This document shows positions 1 through 8,180 of a stretch of DNA of 41,348 nucleotides, one piece after another. The position numbers and the translations under genes are program-made. The stretch is from Imhoffiella purpurea. GTDB lineage: Bacteria > Pseudomonadota > Gammaproteobacteria > Chromatiales > Chromatiaceae. The notes below the pieces were generated by a model, which worked only from the letters and a program-made list of their open reading frames with translations, did no database searches and had not been told where the DNA came from. How positions within the stretch are numbered: position 1 is the stretch's first letter; the number at the start of each line of letters is the position of its first letter. The DNA lies in assembly GCF_000585215.1 (NCBI RefSeq), contig NZ_AONC01000063.1:1-41348 (forward strand), read 5' to 3'.

Positions 1-69
1 CTGCCCCGCCATTACGGCGGCGTCGAGTGGCAGCGGCTGCGGGTGCTGTTCGAGGCGATGACGCGATGA
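1..69 (+). CDS. 3' end of an unidentified gene (partial)
   Basis: The first reading frame stays open from base 1 to a TGA at 67-69 and encodes only 22 residues, ending in FEAMTR. Its stop overlaps the ATG of the next gene (ATGA at 66-69), which is the usual sign of translational coupling. Too little remains to name the product. The overlap implies it is co-transcribed with the ATPase gene downstream. Confidence 0.55.
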   Translation: MPRHYGGVEWQRLRVLFEAMTR

Positions 70-1058
70 GCGCGGCGCCCGGAACCGATCCGCGACCGCC
101 CGAGGGCCAGGCCGAGCCGGAAGCGCGGATCTTCGTCGGCCGTCGCCTGGAGATCAGCCAGATCAGCACCGCGCTGCTCGCTGGCTCCTCGGTCATCGTC
201 AAGGGCCGGGCCGGGATCGGCAAGCGGACGCTGCTCGGGAAGGTGCGCGAGGAGCTGGCCGGACAGCGCATCTGTCTCGCCCCCTCGGTCGCGACACCCA
301 AGCAGCTCGCCGCGGATCTCGCCGAGCAGATCCACGAGGCGATCGGCCTCGAGGTGCCCGAGCGGCTGATCCCGCCACGCTTTCGCGCCGTGGCAGAGCG
401 CACCGGCAACGTCGAGTTCCGCCACATCCGCCGCACCCTCTCGCGCGAGCCGGTCGCCGATCAGATGGCGCTGCTGCTGCGCGCGCTGGACCATCGCGAC
501 GATGTGATCCTGTTCGTCGAGTCCCTCGAGGTGCCGCCGACGCAAGCGGAGTACCTGGCCCAGCTCTCCGAGCGCTGCCAGCTCTGCGCGGCGCTGGACG
601 CCGACAACCGGCGGGTTCGGATTCAGCGCCTGCTGTGGAAGTTCCAGCTCACGGTCGATCTCAAGCCGCTGGTGAGCCCCGACGTGCGCGACTGGGTCGA
701 GCAGTGGCTGGACACGCACCCGGTCGCGTTCGAGTCACCGCGCATCCGCAAGGCGTTCATCCGAGGCGTGGCGCGCGACTCCAACGGCATCCCTGCCGCC
801 GTCCAAGGGCTGCTCGATTTCGCCCTGGTCGAACGCTCGGTGACGCGGGCGACCCTGCGCGAGATGAGCCACGACGCCGCGCTGACCTATCTCGACATGA
901 CGCCGGTGCTGGTGATCCTGTCGGTGGGATTCATGGCGCTGCGCTACATCTCGCGCGGGATGGGGATGAAGGAGCTGATGGTGATGGCGGGAGTCGGGAC
1001 CAGCATGTTTTACCTTTTGTTGTACTTCGGGCGGATGATGCGGTTACGTGGGCGATGA
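66..1058 (+). CDS. P-loop ATPase with C-terminal membrane segments
   Basis: A 330-residue protein when started at the ATG that overlaps the upstream stop; an in-frame ATG at 27 would lie inside the upstream gene. A Walker A motif (GRAGIGKRT, about residues 47-55) follows a VGRR element like that of STAND/AAA ATPases. A hydrophobic strand ending in acidic residues (VILFVES, about residues 153-160) is a plausible Walker B. Two hydrophobic stretches near residues 275-295 and 305-322 suggest membrane attachment at the C terminus. I do not recognise the family. A membrane-tethered NTPase fits either a mobile-element function or a STAND-like sensor. It converges on the next gene with a 15-bp overlap of 3' ends. 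Confidence 0.7.
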   Translation: MSAAPGTDPRPPEGQAEPEARIFVGRRLEISQISTALLAGSSVIVKGRAGIGKRTLLGKVREELAGQRICLAPSVATPKQLAADLAEQIHEAIGLEVPERLIPPRFRAVAERTGNVEFRHIRRTLSREPVADQMALLLRALDHRDDVILFVESLEVPPTQAEYLAQLSERCQLCAALDADNRRVRIQRLLWKFQLTVDLKPLVSPDVRDWVEQWLDTHPVAFESPRIRKAFIRGVARDSNGIPAAVQGLLDFALVERSVTRATLREMSHDAALTYLDMTPVLVILSVGFMALRYISRGMGMKELMVMAGVGTSMFYLLLYFGRMMRLRGR

Positions 1059-1508
1059 ATTGAGCTCTGCATATTTGCATTCGAGCTTGTATTGCTGAAG
1101 ATCGGCCAGCCTCGATTTGCTTAATCGAATTTCATAGGCAGGCTTCGATTCTTTACCTTCGTAGGCGTTGAATTTCAATATCCCATCAGGCGAGTCCCAG
1201 TCTGTTCCTCGAAAAACAAACAACTCCGGCGCGCTCTCAGACGTAAGCCTGACCAGGACGACCAGAAAATGACCCGTAGCCTTGAACTTATCCGCATTGA
1301 CGAATTGGAGGTTCATGTCGGTAACAGTCTTGACTTGAACCTCATAGAAGCCGGAGTTAGGGAACCTACAAACAAAATCGATTCCTCTGTCGTCAACTTC
1401 AGAGGTGTAAACTTCTGCGCCAAACATTGTGAACTCCATTTTTGCGAAATATTCCCCGAATGTCCCTTTCTGAATTCGGTTTAGCGCTGTCCAATCGTAG
1501 CGTTTCAT
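1044..1508 (-). CDS. PD-(D/E)XK nuclease-like protein (DUF4365-like)
   Basis: 154 residues, clearly more AT-rich than its neighbours, which suggests separate acquisition. The N-terminal half has the layout of PD-(D/E)XK proteins: a conserved-looking Glu near residue 19 in a GEYFAKME helix, Asp44 in RGIDFVC, then E56-V-Q58-V-K60 on the next strand. This D..(E)xQxK pattern is typical of DUF4365 and related restriction-endonuclease-fold domains. No partner domain or methyltransferase is adjacent. The family assignment is inference from motif spacing; catalytic activity is unproven. It converges with the ATPase gene, overlapping it by 15 bp. Confidence 0.6.
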   Translation of the reverse strand: MKRYDWTALNRIQKGTFGEYFAKMEFTMFGAEVYTSEVDDRGIDFVCRFPNSGFYEVQVKTVTDMNLQFVNADKFKATGHFLVVLVRLTSESAPELFVFRGTDWDSPDGILKFNAYEGKESKPAYEIRLSKSRLADLQQYKLECKYAELNSSPT

Positions 1509-1576
1509 AGTGTCGACTCGAATAGCCTAGCAATAGGAGCGATGAACTCTCGACTCTGAAGCACGAGCTTATCAGG

Positions 1577-2674
1577 ATGCTGACTCCAACCCATCTCCTC
1601 TTCGCCCAGACCACCTACCTCACCGCCTGCGTGGTGGCCGCGCATCCGCCCACGCCGGAGGAGGCCGCCGTGGCCCTGCTGGGTGCGGCGTTGCCGGATC
1701 TCGACAGCCGCGCAAGCTATGTCGGTCACATCCTGCGATTGACCTCGGATTTCCTCGAGCGGTACTTCGGCCATCGCAGCATGACCCATTCCCTGCTGGT
1801 CCAGATCCTCGCGGGTCTGCTGGCCTTCTGGCTGCTGCCGTTCGGCTTCGCCCTTGCGCTCCTCAGCGGCTGGGTCTCGCACTCCTGGGCGGATATGATG
1901 ACCAAGGGCGGCGTGGCCTGGTTCTGGCCCGCGCGCATCCGCTGCGTGCTGCCGGGCAATCCCGACTACCGCATGGAGTTGGCGAAGGGCGGCGAGATGG
2001 GCTTTCTGGTCATCATGATCCTGGTCGGGGTGGTGATGATGCCCCTGGCCCAGACCGGCAAGGGCACGGCGGGACTGCTGCGGGGTGCGCTCGGCGATCT
2101 GGAGATGGTTCGCCGCGACTACGATCAGCACAAGGGCGACTTCCTGTTCTCCGTCCAGGTGCGAGGGAAGGACAACCGCACCGATCGGGACATCTCGGGG
2201 ACCTATGCGGTCATGGGGCCGTGGCGCGAGGCGGGGTTGATCCTGGAGACGCCGGAAGGACCGCGCTCGCTGTGCGCGGGCAGCGCCTGCAACTGGTACA
2301 GCGCCCACGCCGAGCTGACCCGGGGCGAGCCGATCAAGACCTCGACGGTGAATGTCACCACGTCCTTGATCAGCGTCGCCGAGCTGCGCGAGCGCACCGA
2401 GGCCCTGAGCCAGACCGGTGCGGTCTTCCTGCTCGGCACCGCCCAGGCCGAGGGCATCAAGCCCGAGCCGCCGACGTTGGAGGTGACCGCCGACGCTCTG
2501 ACCTTCGCCTATGCCACTCCCGCGATCCTCGACAAGCTCCAGGGGCGCAGCCTGCGCAACGTCGATCTGACCTTGCAGGTGCGGCACGCACCGGATGCAT
2601 CGCTGCCCGAGCAGAACCCGATCAAGCCCGTCGGTGCGGCCACGCCAGAGCTGCTCGAACGCTGGTTGAGATGA
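1577..2674 (+). CDS. DUF457-type membrane-bound metal-dependent hydrolase (YdjM-like)
   Basis: 365 residues starting MLTPTHLLFAQT. The N-terminal half matches the YdjM/DUF457 family of inner-membrane predicted metal-dependent hydrolases: an N-terminal TPTH, a PDLDSR segment, a GHRSMTHSL motif near residue 75 and HSWADMMTKGGV near residue 110, between hydrophobic helices. The His/Asp residues are the expected metal ligands. The C-terminal half (about residues 185-365) is soluble and not recognised. E. coli YdjM belongs to this family and is a LexA-regulated gene, but the biochemical role is unknown. Genes of this type occur on many integrative elements, which fits the neighbouring nuclease gene. 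Confidence 0.8.
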   Translation: MLTPTHLLFAQTTYLTACVVAAHPPTPEEAAVALLGAALPDLDSRASYVGHILRLTSDFLERYFGHRSMTHSLLVQILAGLLAFWLLPFGFALALLSGWVSHSWADMMTKGGVAWFWPARIRCVLPGNPDYRMELAKGGEMGFLVIMILVGVVMMPLAQTGKGTAGLLRGALGDLEMVRRDYDQHKGDFLFSVQVRGKDNRTDRDISGTYAVMGPWREAGLILETPEGPRSLCAGSACNWYSAHAELTRGEPIKTSTVNVTTSLISVAELRERTEALSQTGAVFLLGTAQAEGIKPEPPTLEVTADALTFAYATPAILDKLQGRSLRNVDLTLQVRHAPDASLPEQNPIKPVGAATPELLERWLR

Positions 2675-2736
2675 CATCAGGGCCAGCCGAAATGACACGC
2701 GAGCTTGCGTAGCAGAGTTTGAGGCGATGAAAATAT

Positions 2737-2752
2737 TTACGTTATAACGTAA
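2737..2752. promoter_or_regulatory. 16-bp perfect palindrome upstream of the nuclease gene
   Basis: TTACGTTATAACGTAA is a perfect 16-bp palindrome in an AT-rich stretch, 17 bp before the ATG of the SNase-like gene at 2770. Its position and symmetry suggest a binding site for a dimeric regulator. The TTATAA core resembles that of the operators near 24.5 and 25.9 kb, but the flanking bases differ, so I do not claim the same regulator. Confidence 0.5.
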
Positions 2753-2769
2753 CGATTAGAGGTGCTGAC

Positions 2770-3312
2770 ATGGCTAGATTCCGCATCCCTTGGCATCGTT
2801 TGGTTCCGCATCATCAGCGAGTCACCGTGTTTTGGATCGTGGCAGGACTGGGGATCGCTTTCCCCTGGCTGCTGGGGGACGGCTTCCAGTTCTTTCTCCG
2901 ACCCGTGAGCGAATGCACCATCAGCAGCATCTACGACGGCGACACGCTGCGGGCGACGTGTGGCGGAAACAAAAAGGTCAAGGTCCGACTGTACTGTATC
3001 GACACCCCGGAAATGGGGCAGAAGCCCTGGGGCACCGAGAGCCGCGACTATCTGCGCCGCATCGCCCCCAAGACCGTGCGTCTCGTCGAGCACGACCGCG
3101 ACCGCTACGGGCGCATCGTCGGCGAGGTGTTCGACGGCGACACGAGCCTGAACCTGGCGATGGTCGAGGCCGGTCGCGCGGCCGTCTATCCGAAATACTG
3201 CTCGGAGGCACGATTCTTCGCGGCGCAGGGTCGAGCCAGAGCCGTCAAACGAGGTATCTGGGCGCATCCGGGCGATCAGCAGCGGCCATGGGAGTGGAGA
3301 CAACGGCGGTGA
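2770..3312 (+). CDS. Membrane-anchored thermonuclease (SNase-like)
   Basis: 180 residues. A hydrophobic helix at about residues 17-36 is a signal anchor, followed by a staphylococcal-nuclease (OB-fold) domain from about residue 46 to the end. Landmarks of the family are present: YDGDT (55-59) with calcium-binding aspartates, KVRLYCIDTPE (71-81) with the catalytic Arg73 and Glu81, and DRYGRIVGEV (111-120) with Arg115. These correspond to Arg35, Glu43 and Arg87 of the S. aureus enzyme. A sugar-nonspecific, calcium-dependent nuclease placed outside the inner membrane is therefore expected. A 16-bp palindrome lies just upstream. Such nucleases are common on plasmids and ICEs. Confidence 0.9.
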   Translation: MARFRIPWHRLVPHHQRVTVFWIVAGLGIAFPWLLGDGFQFFLRPVSECTISSIYDGDTLRATCGGNKKVKVRLYCIDTPEMGQKPWGTESRDYLRRIAPKTVRLVEHDRDRYGRIVGEVFDGDTSLNLAMVEAGRAAVYPKYCSEARFFAAQGRARAVKRGIWAHPGDQQRPWEWRQRR

Positions 3313-3317
3313 CGGGG

Positions 3318-5147
3318 TCAGACCGGAGCATCAGTCTTCCCTTGATCAGAGTCGGGGATGCTCAGGCTGTAGTGAATCTCCCAAGGTGCCTTATCTGCAT
3401 CACTGTCGTCTTGAACTGACGTTTTCGGGTTGGGTGCGACCGACTTTTGTGCTTCGTTGCTCCAGAAAGTAAGATCGTTGCGCGTCTCGAGCGTGTCGGA
3501 GTGCTCGGCGCCGAGCACGCGCTCTTGAAGCGGCAGCAGCTTGGCCAAGAGGTCGCGTGCCCCGGCGGCGTCGCCGGCTTCGCCTGTCCAGACGGCGAGA
3601 TTGCCCCGCGTAGCGAGCGTGTTGGGGTGCTCGGCGCCGAGCACGCGCTCTTGGAGCGGCAGCAGCTTGGCCAAGAGGTCGCGTGCCCCGGCGGCGTCCC
3701 CGGCCTCGCCTGTCCAGACGGCGAGATTGCCCCGCGTCGAGAGCGTGTCGGGGTGCTCGGCGCCGAGCACGCGCTCTCGGAGCGGTAGCAGCTTGGCCAA
3801 GAGGTCGCGTGCCCCGGCGACGTCCCCGGCCTCGCCTGTCCAGGCGGCGAGATTGCCCCGCGCCGAGAGCGTGTCGGGGTGCTCGGCGCCGAGCACGCGC
3901 TCTCGGAGCGGTAGCAGCTTGGCCAAGAGGTCGCGTGCCCCGGCGGCGTCGCCGGCCTTGCCTGTCCAGACGGCGAGATTGCCCCGCGTCGAGAGCGTGT
4001 AGGGGTGCTCGGCGCCGAGCACGCGCTCTCGGAGCAGCAGCAGCTTGGCCAAGAGGTCGCGTGCCCCGGCGGCGTCGCCGGCCTCGCCTGTATAGACAGC
4101 AAGATTGTTTCGCGTCACGAGCGTGTCGGAGTGCTCGGCGCCGAGCACGCGCTCTTGGAGCGGTACCAGCTTGGCCAAGAGGTCGCGTGCCCCGGCGGTG
4201 TCGCCGGCCTCGCCTGTATAGACAGCAAGATTGTTTCGCGTCGCGAGCGTGTCGGAGTGCTCGGCGCCGAGCACGCGCTCTTGGAGCGGTAGCAGCTTGG
4301 CGAATCGCTCCAATGCATCCTGATATCGGCCGGCAAGTCCGACCGCCTCTGCATGCTTCCCCCGAATTACCAGAGTCTCGGACGCCATCTTTCCAAGCAT
4401 CCGTTCGGCCAGCATCTGCGCACGGTTTAAGATCGCTTCAGCTGTTCGATAGTGGCCAGCCCTCTTTTGCGCATCACCAAGCATCACAAGGTCGGCTAGA
4501 TCGATTGGTGCAGCTTGCCCGCTTAGAAAATCGGTCGCCTCTATCCAAAGTGTATCGGCCTTGATGGTGTCCCCTTGTGCGTGCTGCTGCTCGCTACGGA
4601 TGGCGAGAATCTCAGCCAACAGTTCCCGAGCTGGGTTTGCCTCGGGCTGCAGAAGGTTGGCGATACGGGCAAGCTGCTCGGCTTGGTCCAGTGCTTCTGT
4701 ACCGTAGTCCGGCAGCAGGCTGACATGATAGCCCGCAAGTTCCAGGCAGCAGGCATACAGATCCGCGCGCAGGGCCTCGAGCCCCTGGCCAAGAACACGG
4801 ATAGCGCGCTCCTCGTTCCCATCCTTGCGCTCGCGCTCGGCGATCGCCAGGCATGTACTGGGCAGCATCGCCTCCAGGACCTGGATCGTCTCGTCGCGCT
4901 CCGTGATCTCCTTTTCGAGCTGCGCGATCCGCTGCTGTCGTGTTCGGCTGAGCTGGTCGCTTTGTTCCAGCTCTTGCTTGATCAGCGTCATCTTGTGTTT
5001 GAGCTTCCGCGTTGCTAGACGTATCACTCCGTAGAGCACCGAGGCGAGTGGAGCGGCGACCGTCGCGGACCAAGCAACCTGATTGGTGGCATTGAGGTTG
5101 AGAAACCCCTCGTAGACCTCAACAGCAAATCCAAAGTACTCCTGCAT
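3318..5147 (-). CDS. Membrane-anchored tetratricopeptide-repeat protein
   Basis: 609 residues from the ATG at 5147, chosen because AGGGAG lies 8 bases upstream; an in-frame TTG at 5192 lacks such a site. The N terminus has a hydrophobic segment (WSATVAAPLASVLYGVI), then a coiled coil of about 50 residues (HKMTLIKQELEQS..QLEKEITERDETI). An irregular TPR-like region follows, then seven 42-residue kinesin-light-chain-type TPRs, each containing VLGAEHxxTL and NLAxxTGEAGD. Such repeats form protein-binding superhelices, so this is probably a membrane-tethered scaffold. The repeats are nearly identical at DNA level, implying recent duplication. It converges with the nuclease gene, leaving only 5 bp between stops. 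Confidence 0.8.
   Translation of the reverse strand: MQEYFGFAVEVYEGFLNLNATNQVAWSATVAAPLASVLYGVIRLATRKLKHKMTLIKQELEQSDQLSRTRQQRIAQLEKEITERDETIQVLEAMLPSTCLAIAERERKDGNEERAIRVLGQGLEALRADLYACCLELAGYHVSLLPDYGTEALDQAEQLARIANLLQPEANPARELLAEILAIRSEQQHAQGDTIKADTLWIEATDFLSGQAAPIDLADLVMLGDAQKRAGHYRTAEAILNRAQMLAERMLGKMASETLVIRGKHAEAVGLAGRYQDALERFAKLLPLQERVLGAEHSDTLATRNNLAVYTGEAGDTAGARDLLAKLVPLQERVLGAEHSDTLVTRNNLAVYTGEAGDAAGARDLLAKLLLLRERVLGAEHPYTLSTRGNLAVWTGKAGDAAGARDLLAKLLPLRERVLGAEHPDTLSARGNLAAWTGEAGDVAGARDLLAKLLPLRERVLGAEHPDTLSTRGNLAVWTGEAGDAAGARDLLAKLLPLQERVLGAEHPNTLATRGNLAVWTGEAGDAAGARDLLAKLLPLQERVLGAEHSDTLETRNDLTFWSNEAQKSVAPNPKTSVQDDSDADKAPWEIHYSLSIPDSDQGKTDAPV
3480..4300 (-). repeat. Seven 126-bp tandem repeats within the TPR gene
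   Basis: The string GTGCTCGGCGCCGAGCAC recurs exactly every 126 bp, at 3501, 3627, 3753, 3879, 4005, 4131 and 4257 (plus-strand coordinates). One 126-bp unit encodes one 42-residue TPR. Substitutions between copies are few and the phase is never broken, so the array is under coding selection and could change copy number by recombination. Confidence 0.9.
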
Positions 5148-5363
5148 CAGACAGACTCCCTGAAGACGCGGCTTTTCTATGCCGCTGGGCAAAGACGGCT
5201 CGTAGCCGCTTATCCGAATAGACCTTCGAGGCTTCCCGATGATGCCGAAGGTGTCTTGGAAGGAAGTTACGCGATCAAGATTATCCTCGGCACGAGGTGC
5301 AGGACGAAGGCAAACACTGCGGCAAGACTCGGGTTTAGTCGTTGATCCACCGCAAGTTGGTTC

Positions 5364-5384
5364 GGGTTATGGGTTATGGGTTAT
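5364..5384. repeat. GGGTTAT heptamer, three tandem copies
   Basis: Three perfect copies of GGGTTAT lie in the divergent intergenic region (5148-5435) between the TPR gene and the small gene at 5436. They could be a slippage-prone tract or stacked half-sites. Function is unknown; apart from this tract and the ribosome-binding site at 5421 I see nothing else in the region. Confidence 0.6.
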
Positions 5385-5435
5385 GGACAAGAATCACCCT
5401 CAGCGCTCACCACGACAGACAGGGGAGTTTGCACC

Positions 5436-5723
5436 ATGCCGATTCTGGAAGATGACCTTGAGATAAGCTGGTTCGAGGCTGGCTCGGGGATCTTTGATGG
5501 CATCATCGACGACTCGAGCTGCTTCCCGCCGCTGGACGACCGCGAGATACAGCGCGAATGGCTCGCCGGTTTCGCGGGAACCTGGGCGGAGCTGACAAGC
5601 CATCCCCCCGCGTCGCTGATCCCCGATCCTCGCCGAGATCCGGTCATCGATGTGCTGAAGCGTGTCCTGGCGGACCGGCCCGAGCTTCTCGAGCAGTTGC
5701 TCGCGATCGGCAGCAAGTCCTGA
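5436..5723 (+). CDS. Hypothetical small acidic protein
   Basis: 95 residues from the ATG at 5436, preceded by AGGGGAG with 8 bases spacing; longer in-frame starts upstream lack a ribosome-binding site. The protein is acidic and rich in Asp/Glu at the N terminus (MPILEDDLEISWFEAGSG). It has a predicted helical C terminus (VIDVLKRVLADRPELLEQLLAIG). There is no recognisable family, signal peptide or membrane helix. It is transcribed divergently from the TPR gene and followed by about 580 bp without a gene. Confidence 0.55.
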   Translation: MPILEDDLEISWFEAGSGIFDGIIDDSSCFPPLDDREIQREWLAGFAGTWAELTSHPPASLIPDPRRDPVIDVLKRVLADRPELLEQLLAIGSKS

Positions 5724-6241
5724 GCTCATCGCCCCGGGTCACCTGCAAGCACCTCGCTACCAGTCCGAACCCTGGAGATCGCTGCCCGTGCCGTTCACGG
5801 CACTTGCAGATCCAGTGCGCCCGGAGCCTTCGCCGCTTAATCCAGGTGTGGCGGCCCCGGCCACCCTGGGCAAGCGCCGCGCCCGTCCCGACCGACTCTG
5901 ACATCTCCCCCCCGGCCCCCGCTGGGGGTGCATTGCGCGCGTCCGCCCGGCTCTTGGCACACCGCCAACAGCCGTTCGGCCACGACCGGCTTGAGATGCG
6001 GGAGCCCCCGCACCCCTCGGGGTCGCTGTGCTCCAAGGCCGGTCTGCCGTCGCGGGGTCGTGCCCGGCAAACCCCGCCGGTCACTCCTTTCCCGCGCCGT
6101 CAGCCCACCGACCTCGATCACCCCCAGCCCCCTCAAGGGGGAATACATAGCCACGACCTCTGTGGACATCTCCCCCCTGTCCCCCCGCTGGGGGGAACGC
6201 CCGACGAGAGCTCATCACCTGGATCAACCGCTTGCAAGCCG
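5724..6241. other. Gene-free GC-rich stretch with C/G-tract repeats
   Basis: No reading frame here looks like a protein. Two related segments occur, each beginning ACATCTCCCCCC and continuing into CCCCGCTGGGGG: 5901-5926 and 6166-6195. A small CCCCCT-CA-AGGGGG-like hairpin lies near 6128-6141. A looser relative (CCCCCCAGGGGGAAC) appears near 24,425. They may be dispersed REP-like palindromes, but I cannot show this from the window. Confidence 0.4.
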
Positions 6242-6271
6242 TTGGCTGTTGCTCCTTCTCCGAACTATGAT
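6242..6271 (+). promoter_or_regulatory. Probable sigma-70 promoter of umuDC
   Basis: TTGGCT at 6242-6247 and TATGAT at 6266-6271 are separated by 18 bp, close to the sigma-70 consensus. The -10 overlaps an in-frame ATG at 6267, which argues that translation starts further downstream. I could not find an E. coli-type LexA box (CTGT-N8-ACAG) here. Confidence 0.5.
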
Positions 6272-6279
6272 TATCGTAC

Positions 6280-6292
6280 CGCTTTCAAAGCG
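6280..6292. promoter_or_regulatory. Palindrome between umuDC promoter and start codon
   Basis: CGCTTT-C-AAAGCG is a perfect inverted repeat of 6-bp arms around one base, 8 bp downstream of the putative -10 and 13 bp before the chosen umuD start. It is well placed for a repressor, possibly the XRE protein encoded just downstream of umuC or a divergent LexA. This is positional inference only. Confidence 0.4.
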
Positions 6293-6305
6293 TCCGCCGA
6301 TGATC

Positions 6306-6890
6306 ATGTCCGATATACCCACAACCCGACGCGGTGGAGCTCGCCCAGGTGCCGGCCGCAAATCAGGCTCAGGCGCCTATGGTGAACCCACCCAGCCGAT
6401 CCGCTTGCCGGTGAGCGCACTCCCGGCGGTGCGGGCTTGGCTCGCCGCCCGTCCCTTGGGGCGTCGTCCCGAGGAGGCGCAGGGATTTACCCCGTCACCC
6501 TCGCGGTTGCCCCTGCCGCTCTACAGCTCACGCATCGCTGCCGGCTTTCCCTCGCCGGCCGACGATGACATCGAGGCGAGCGTCGATCTCAACGAGCACC
6601 TGGTCCAGCATCCGGCCGCCACCTTCTTCGTCCGGGTCCAGGGCGAGTCCATGACCGGGGCCGGGATCCATCACGGCGACCTGCTGGTGGTCGATCGCGC
6701 CCTGGAGCCCAAGTCGGGCGCGATCGTGGTGGCCGTGGTCGATGGCGAGCTGACGGTGAAACGCCTGCACATCGAGGGCGAGCGGGTGTGGCTGATGGCC
6801 GAGAACCCGGCCTATCCGCCGCTCGAGATCCGCGACGGCCAGGAGCTTTTCATCTGGGGTGTGGTCGCCCATGCCGTGCGCTCCTTTTGA
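6306..6890 (+). CDS. umuD: UmuD-like autoprotease, DNA polymerase V subunit
   Basis: 194 residues from the ATG at 6306 (ATGs at 6267 and 6300 are alternatives; 6267 lies in the putative -10). The C-terminal S24/LexA-type peptidase is complete: Ser115 in GESMTGAG and Lys152 in GELTVKRL form the Ser-Lys dyad, and A79-G80 in [10 protein letters not shown] is the likely self-cleavage site. After RecA-stimulated cleavage the C-terminal part should join UmuC to make polymerase V. It is longer than E. coli UmuD (139 residues) because of a roughly 55-residue N-terminal extension with a GARPGAGRK basic stretch, possibly DNA-binding. umuC follows 5 bp later. Confidence 0.92.
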   Translation: MSDIPTTRRGGARPGAGRKSGSGAYGEPTQPIRLPVSALPAVRAWLAARPLGRRPEEAQGFTPSPSRLPLPLYSSRIAAGFPSPADDDIEASVDLNEHLVQHPAATFFVRVQGESMTGAGIHHGDLLVVDRALEPKSGAIVVAVVDGELTVKRLHIEGERVWLMAENPAYPPLEIRDGQELFIWGVVAHAVRSF

Positions 6891-6895
6891 GCGCC

Positions 6896-8158
6896 ATGCT
6901 GGCCCTGGTCGACTGCAACAACTTCTACGCCTCCTGCGAGCGGCTGTTCCGGCCCGACCTCGAGGGACGGCCGATCGTGGTGCTCTCGAACAACGACGGC
7001 TGCGTCATCGCCCGCAGCAACGAGGCCAAGGCGCTCGGCGTCGCCATGGGTGCTCCTTTCTTCAAGCTCGAGCCCCGGCTGCGTGAGCAGCTGCAGGTCT
7101 TCTCCTCCAACTACGCCCTCTACGGCGACCTCTCGCGGCGGGTGATGCAGGTCCTGTCCGGATTCGCGCCGCGGATCGAGGTCTATTCGATCGACGAGTG
7201 CTTTCTGGATCTGGGCGGATCGCCGGATCCGACGGCGGAATGTCTGGGAATCGCCCGCACCGTGCGCCAGTGGACCGGCATCCCGGTCTCGATCGGCATC
7301 GCCCCGACCAAGACCCTGGCCAAGCTCGCCAACCGGCTAGCCAAGCAAGGCCGGAGCCCCGATGGTCCGGTGCTCGACTGGTCGCGCCTGACCGAGCCCG
7401 AATCCCATCTCGCGGCGACGCCGGTCGAGGATCTGTGGGGGATCTCCAAGCGTTGGGGGCAACGCCTGCGCGCGCTCGGCATCGCCGATGCCCTGGCCCT
7501 GCGCGAGGCCGGTCCCAAAGGGCTGCGCCAACAGCTCGGCGTGGTTGTGGAGCGCCTGGTTTGGGAACTGCGCGGACAGTCCTGTCTGGCCCTGGAGGAG
7601 ATGGCCCCGCCACGCCGACAGATCCGCGTCTCGCGTAGCTTCGGCGCCGCCGTGACCCAGTGGGGCGGGCTGCGCGCCGCAGTGACCCGGTTCGCGACCC
7701 GTGCCGGCGAGAAGCTCAGGGCGCAGAGCCTGGCCGCACCGGCGCTGACCGTCTTCATCCAGACCGATCCCTTCGACACCAGTCGTCCCTTCTACAGCAA
7801 CGCCATCACGCTTCCCTTCGTCCAGCCGACGCAGGACAGTTCGGCGCTGATCCATCATGCGATCCAGGGCGCCAAGCGGCTTTGGCGCCATGGCAATGCC
7901 TATCGTAAGGCCGGGGTCCTGCTGCCCGATCTGGCTCCCGCGCGGCTCGGGCAGGGAGATTTCTTCGTCGATCCGGGCGGGGCGGAGCAGAGCGCCCAAC
8001 GCATGGCGACCCTCGATGCCATCAACACGCGCTTCGGTCGCGATACCCTCCGCTTTGGGAGCGAGCTGGTCGGGATCCATTGGCACCGCAAGGCGCGGAT
8101 GATCTCCAAGGTTTCGACGACTTGCTGGACAGGGTTGCCTTGGGTTTGGGCCACTTGA
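6896..8158 (+). CDS. umuC: UmuC-like Y-family DNA polymerase V catalytic subunit
   Basis: 420 residues, the normal UmuC length. Catalytic acidic residues are present: Asp6 in [13 protein letters not shown], and Asp100-Glu101 in YSIDECFLD. The palm/little-finger order is intact through to a C-terminal [10 protein letters not shown] segment, and LGQGDFF near residue 347 resembles the beta-clamp-binding motif of E. coli UmuC (QLNLF). It performs error-prone bypass of DNA lesions with UmuD'. The gene starts 5 bp after umuD, so the two are an operon. Mobile elements often carry umuDC copies. Confidence 0.94.
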   Translation: MLALVDCNNFYASCERLFRPDLEGRPIVVLSNNDGCVIARSNEAKALGVAMGAPFFKLEPRLREQLQVFSSNYALYGDLSRRVMQVLSGFAPRIEVYSIDECFLDLGGSPDPTAECLGIARTVRQWTGIPVSIGIAPTKTLAKLANRLAKQGRSPDGPVLDWSRLTEPESHLAATPVEDLWGISKRWGQRLRALGIADALALREAGPKGLRQQLGVVVERLVWELRGQSCLALEEMAPPRRQIRVSRSFGAAVTQWGGLRAAVTRFATRAGEKLRAQSLAAPALTVFIQTDPFDTSRPFYSNAITLPFVQPTQDSSALIHHAIQGAKRLWRHGNAYRKAGVLLPDLAPARLGQGDFFVDPGGAEQSAQRMATLDAINTRFGRDTLRFGSELVGIHWHRKARMISKVSTTCWTGLPWVWAT

Positions 8159-8180
8159 AATGCTGGAGAGGGATCAGAGC

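Noticed and set aside
1505-2698. 397-codon open frame opposite the DUF457 gene
   Set aside because: It is a high-GC antisense shadow: composition is Arg/Gly/Ala/His-rich with no motif, and the other strand encodes a recognised membrane protein.
3480-4300. Regularly spaced repeats that could suggest a CRISPR array
   Set aside because: The period is 126 bp with no unique spacers, the repeats are coding and in phase, and they translate to TPR units.
5364-5384. GGGTTAT repeats as a telomere-like or origin element
   Set aside because: Only three copies, no replication-initiator gene nearby and no further iterons.
6242-6310. LexA (SOS) box upstream of umuD
   Set aside because: No CTGT-N8-ACAG or close variant was found; the host's LexA motif is unknown, so absence is not proof.
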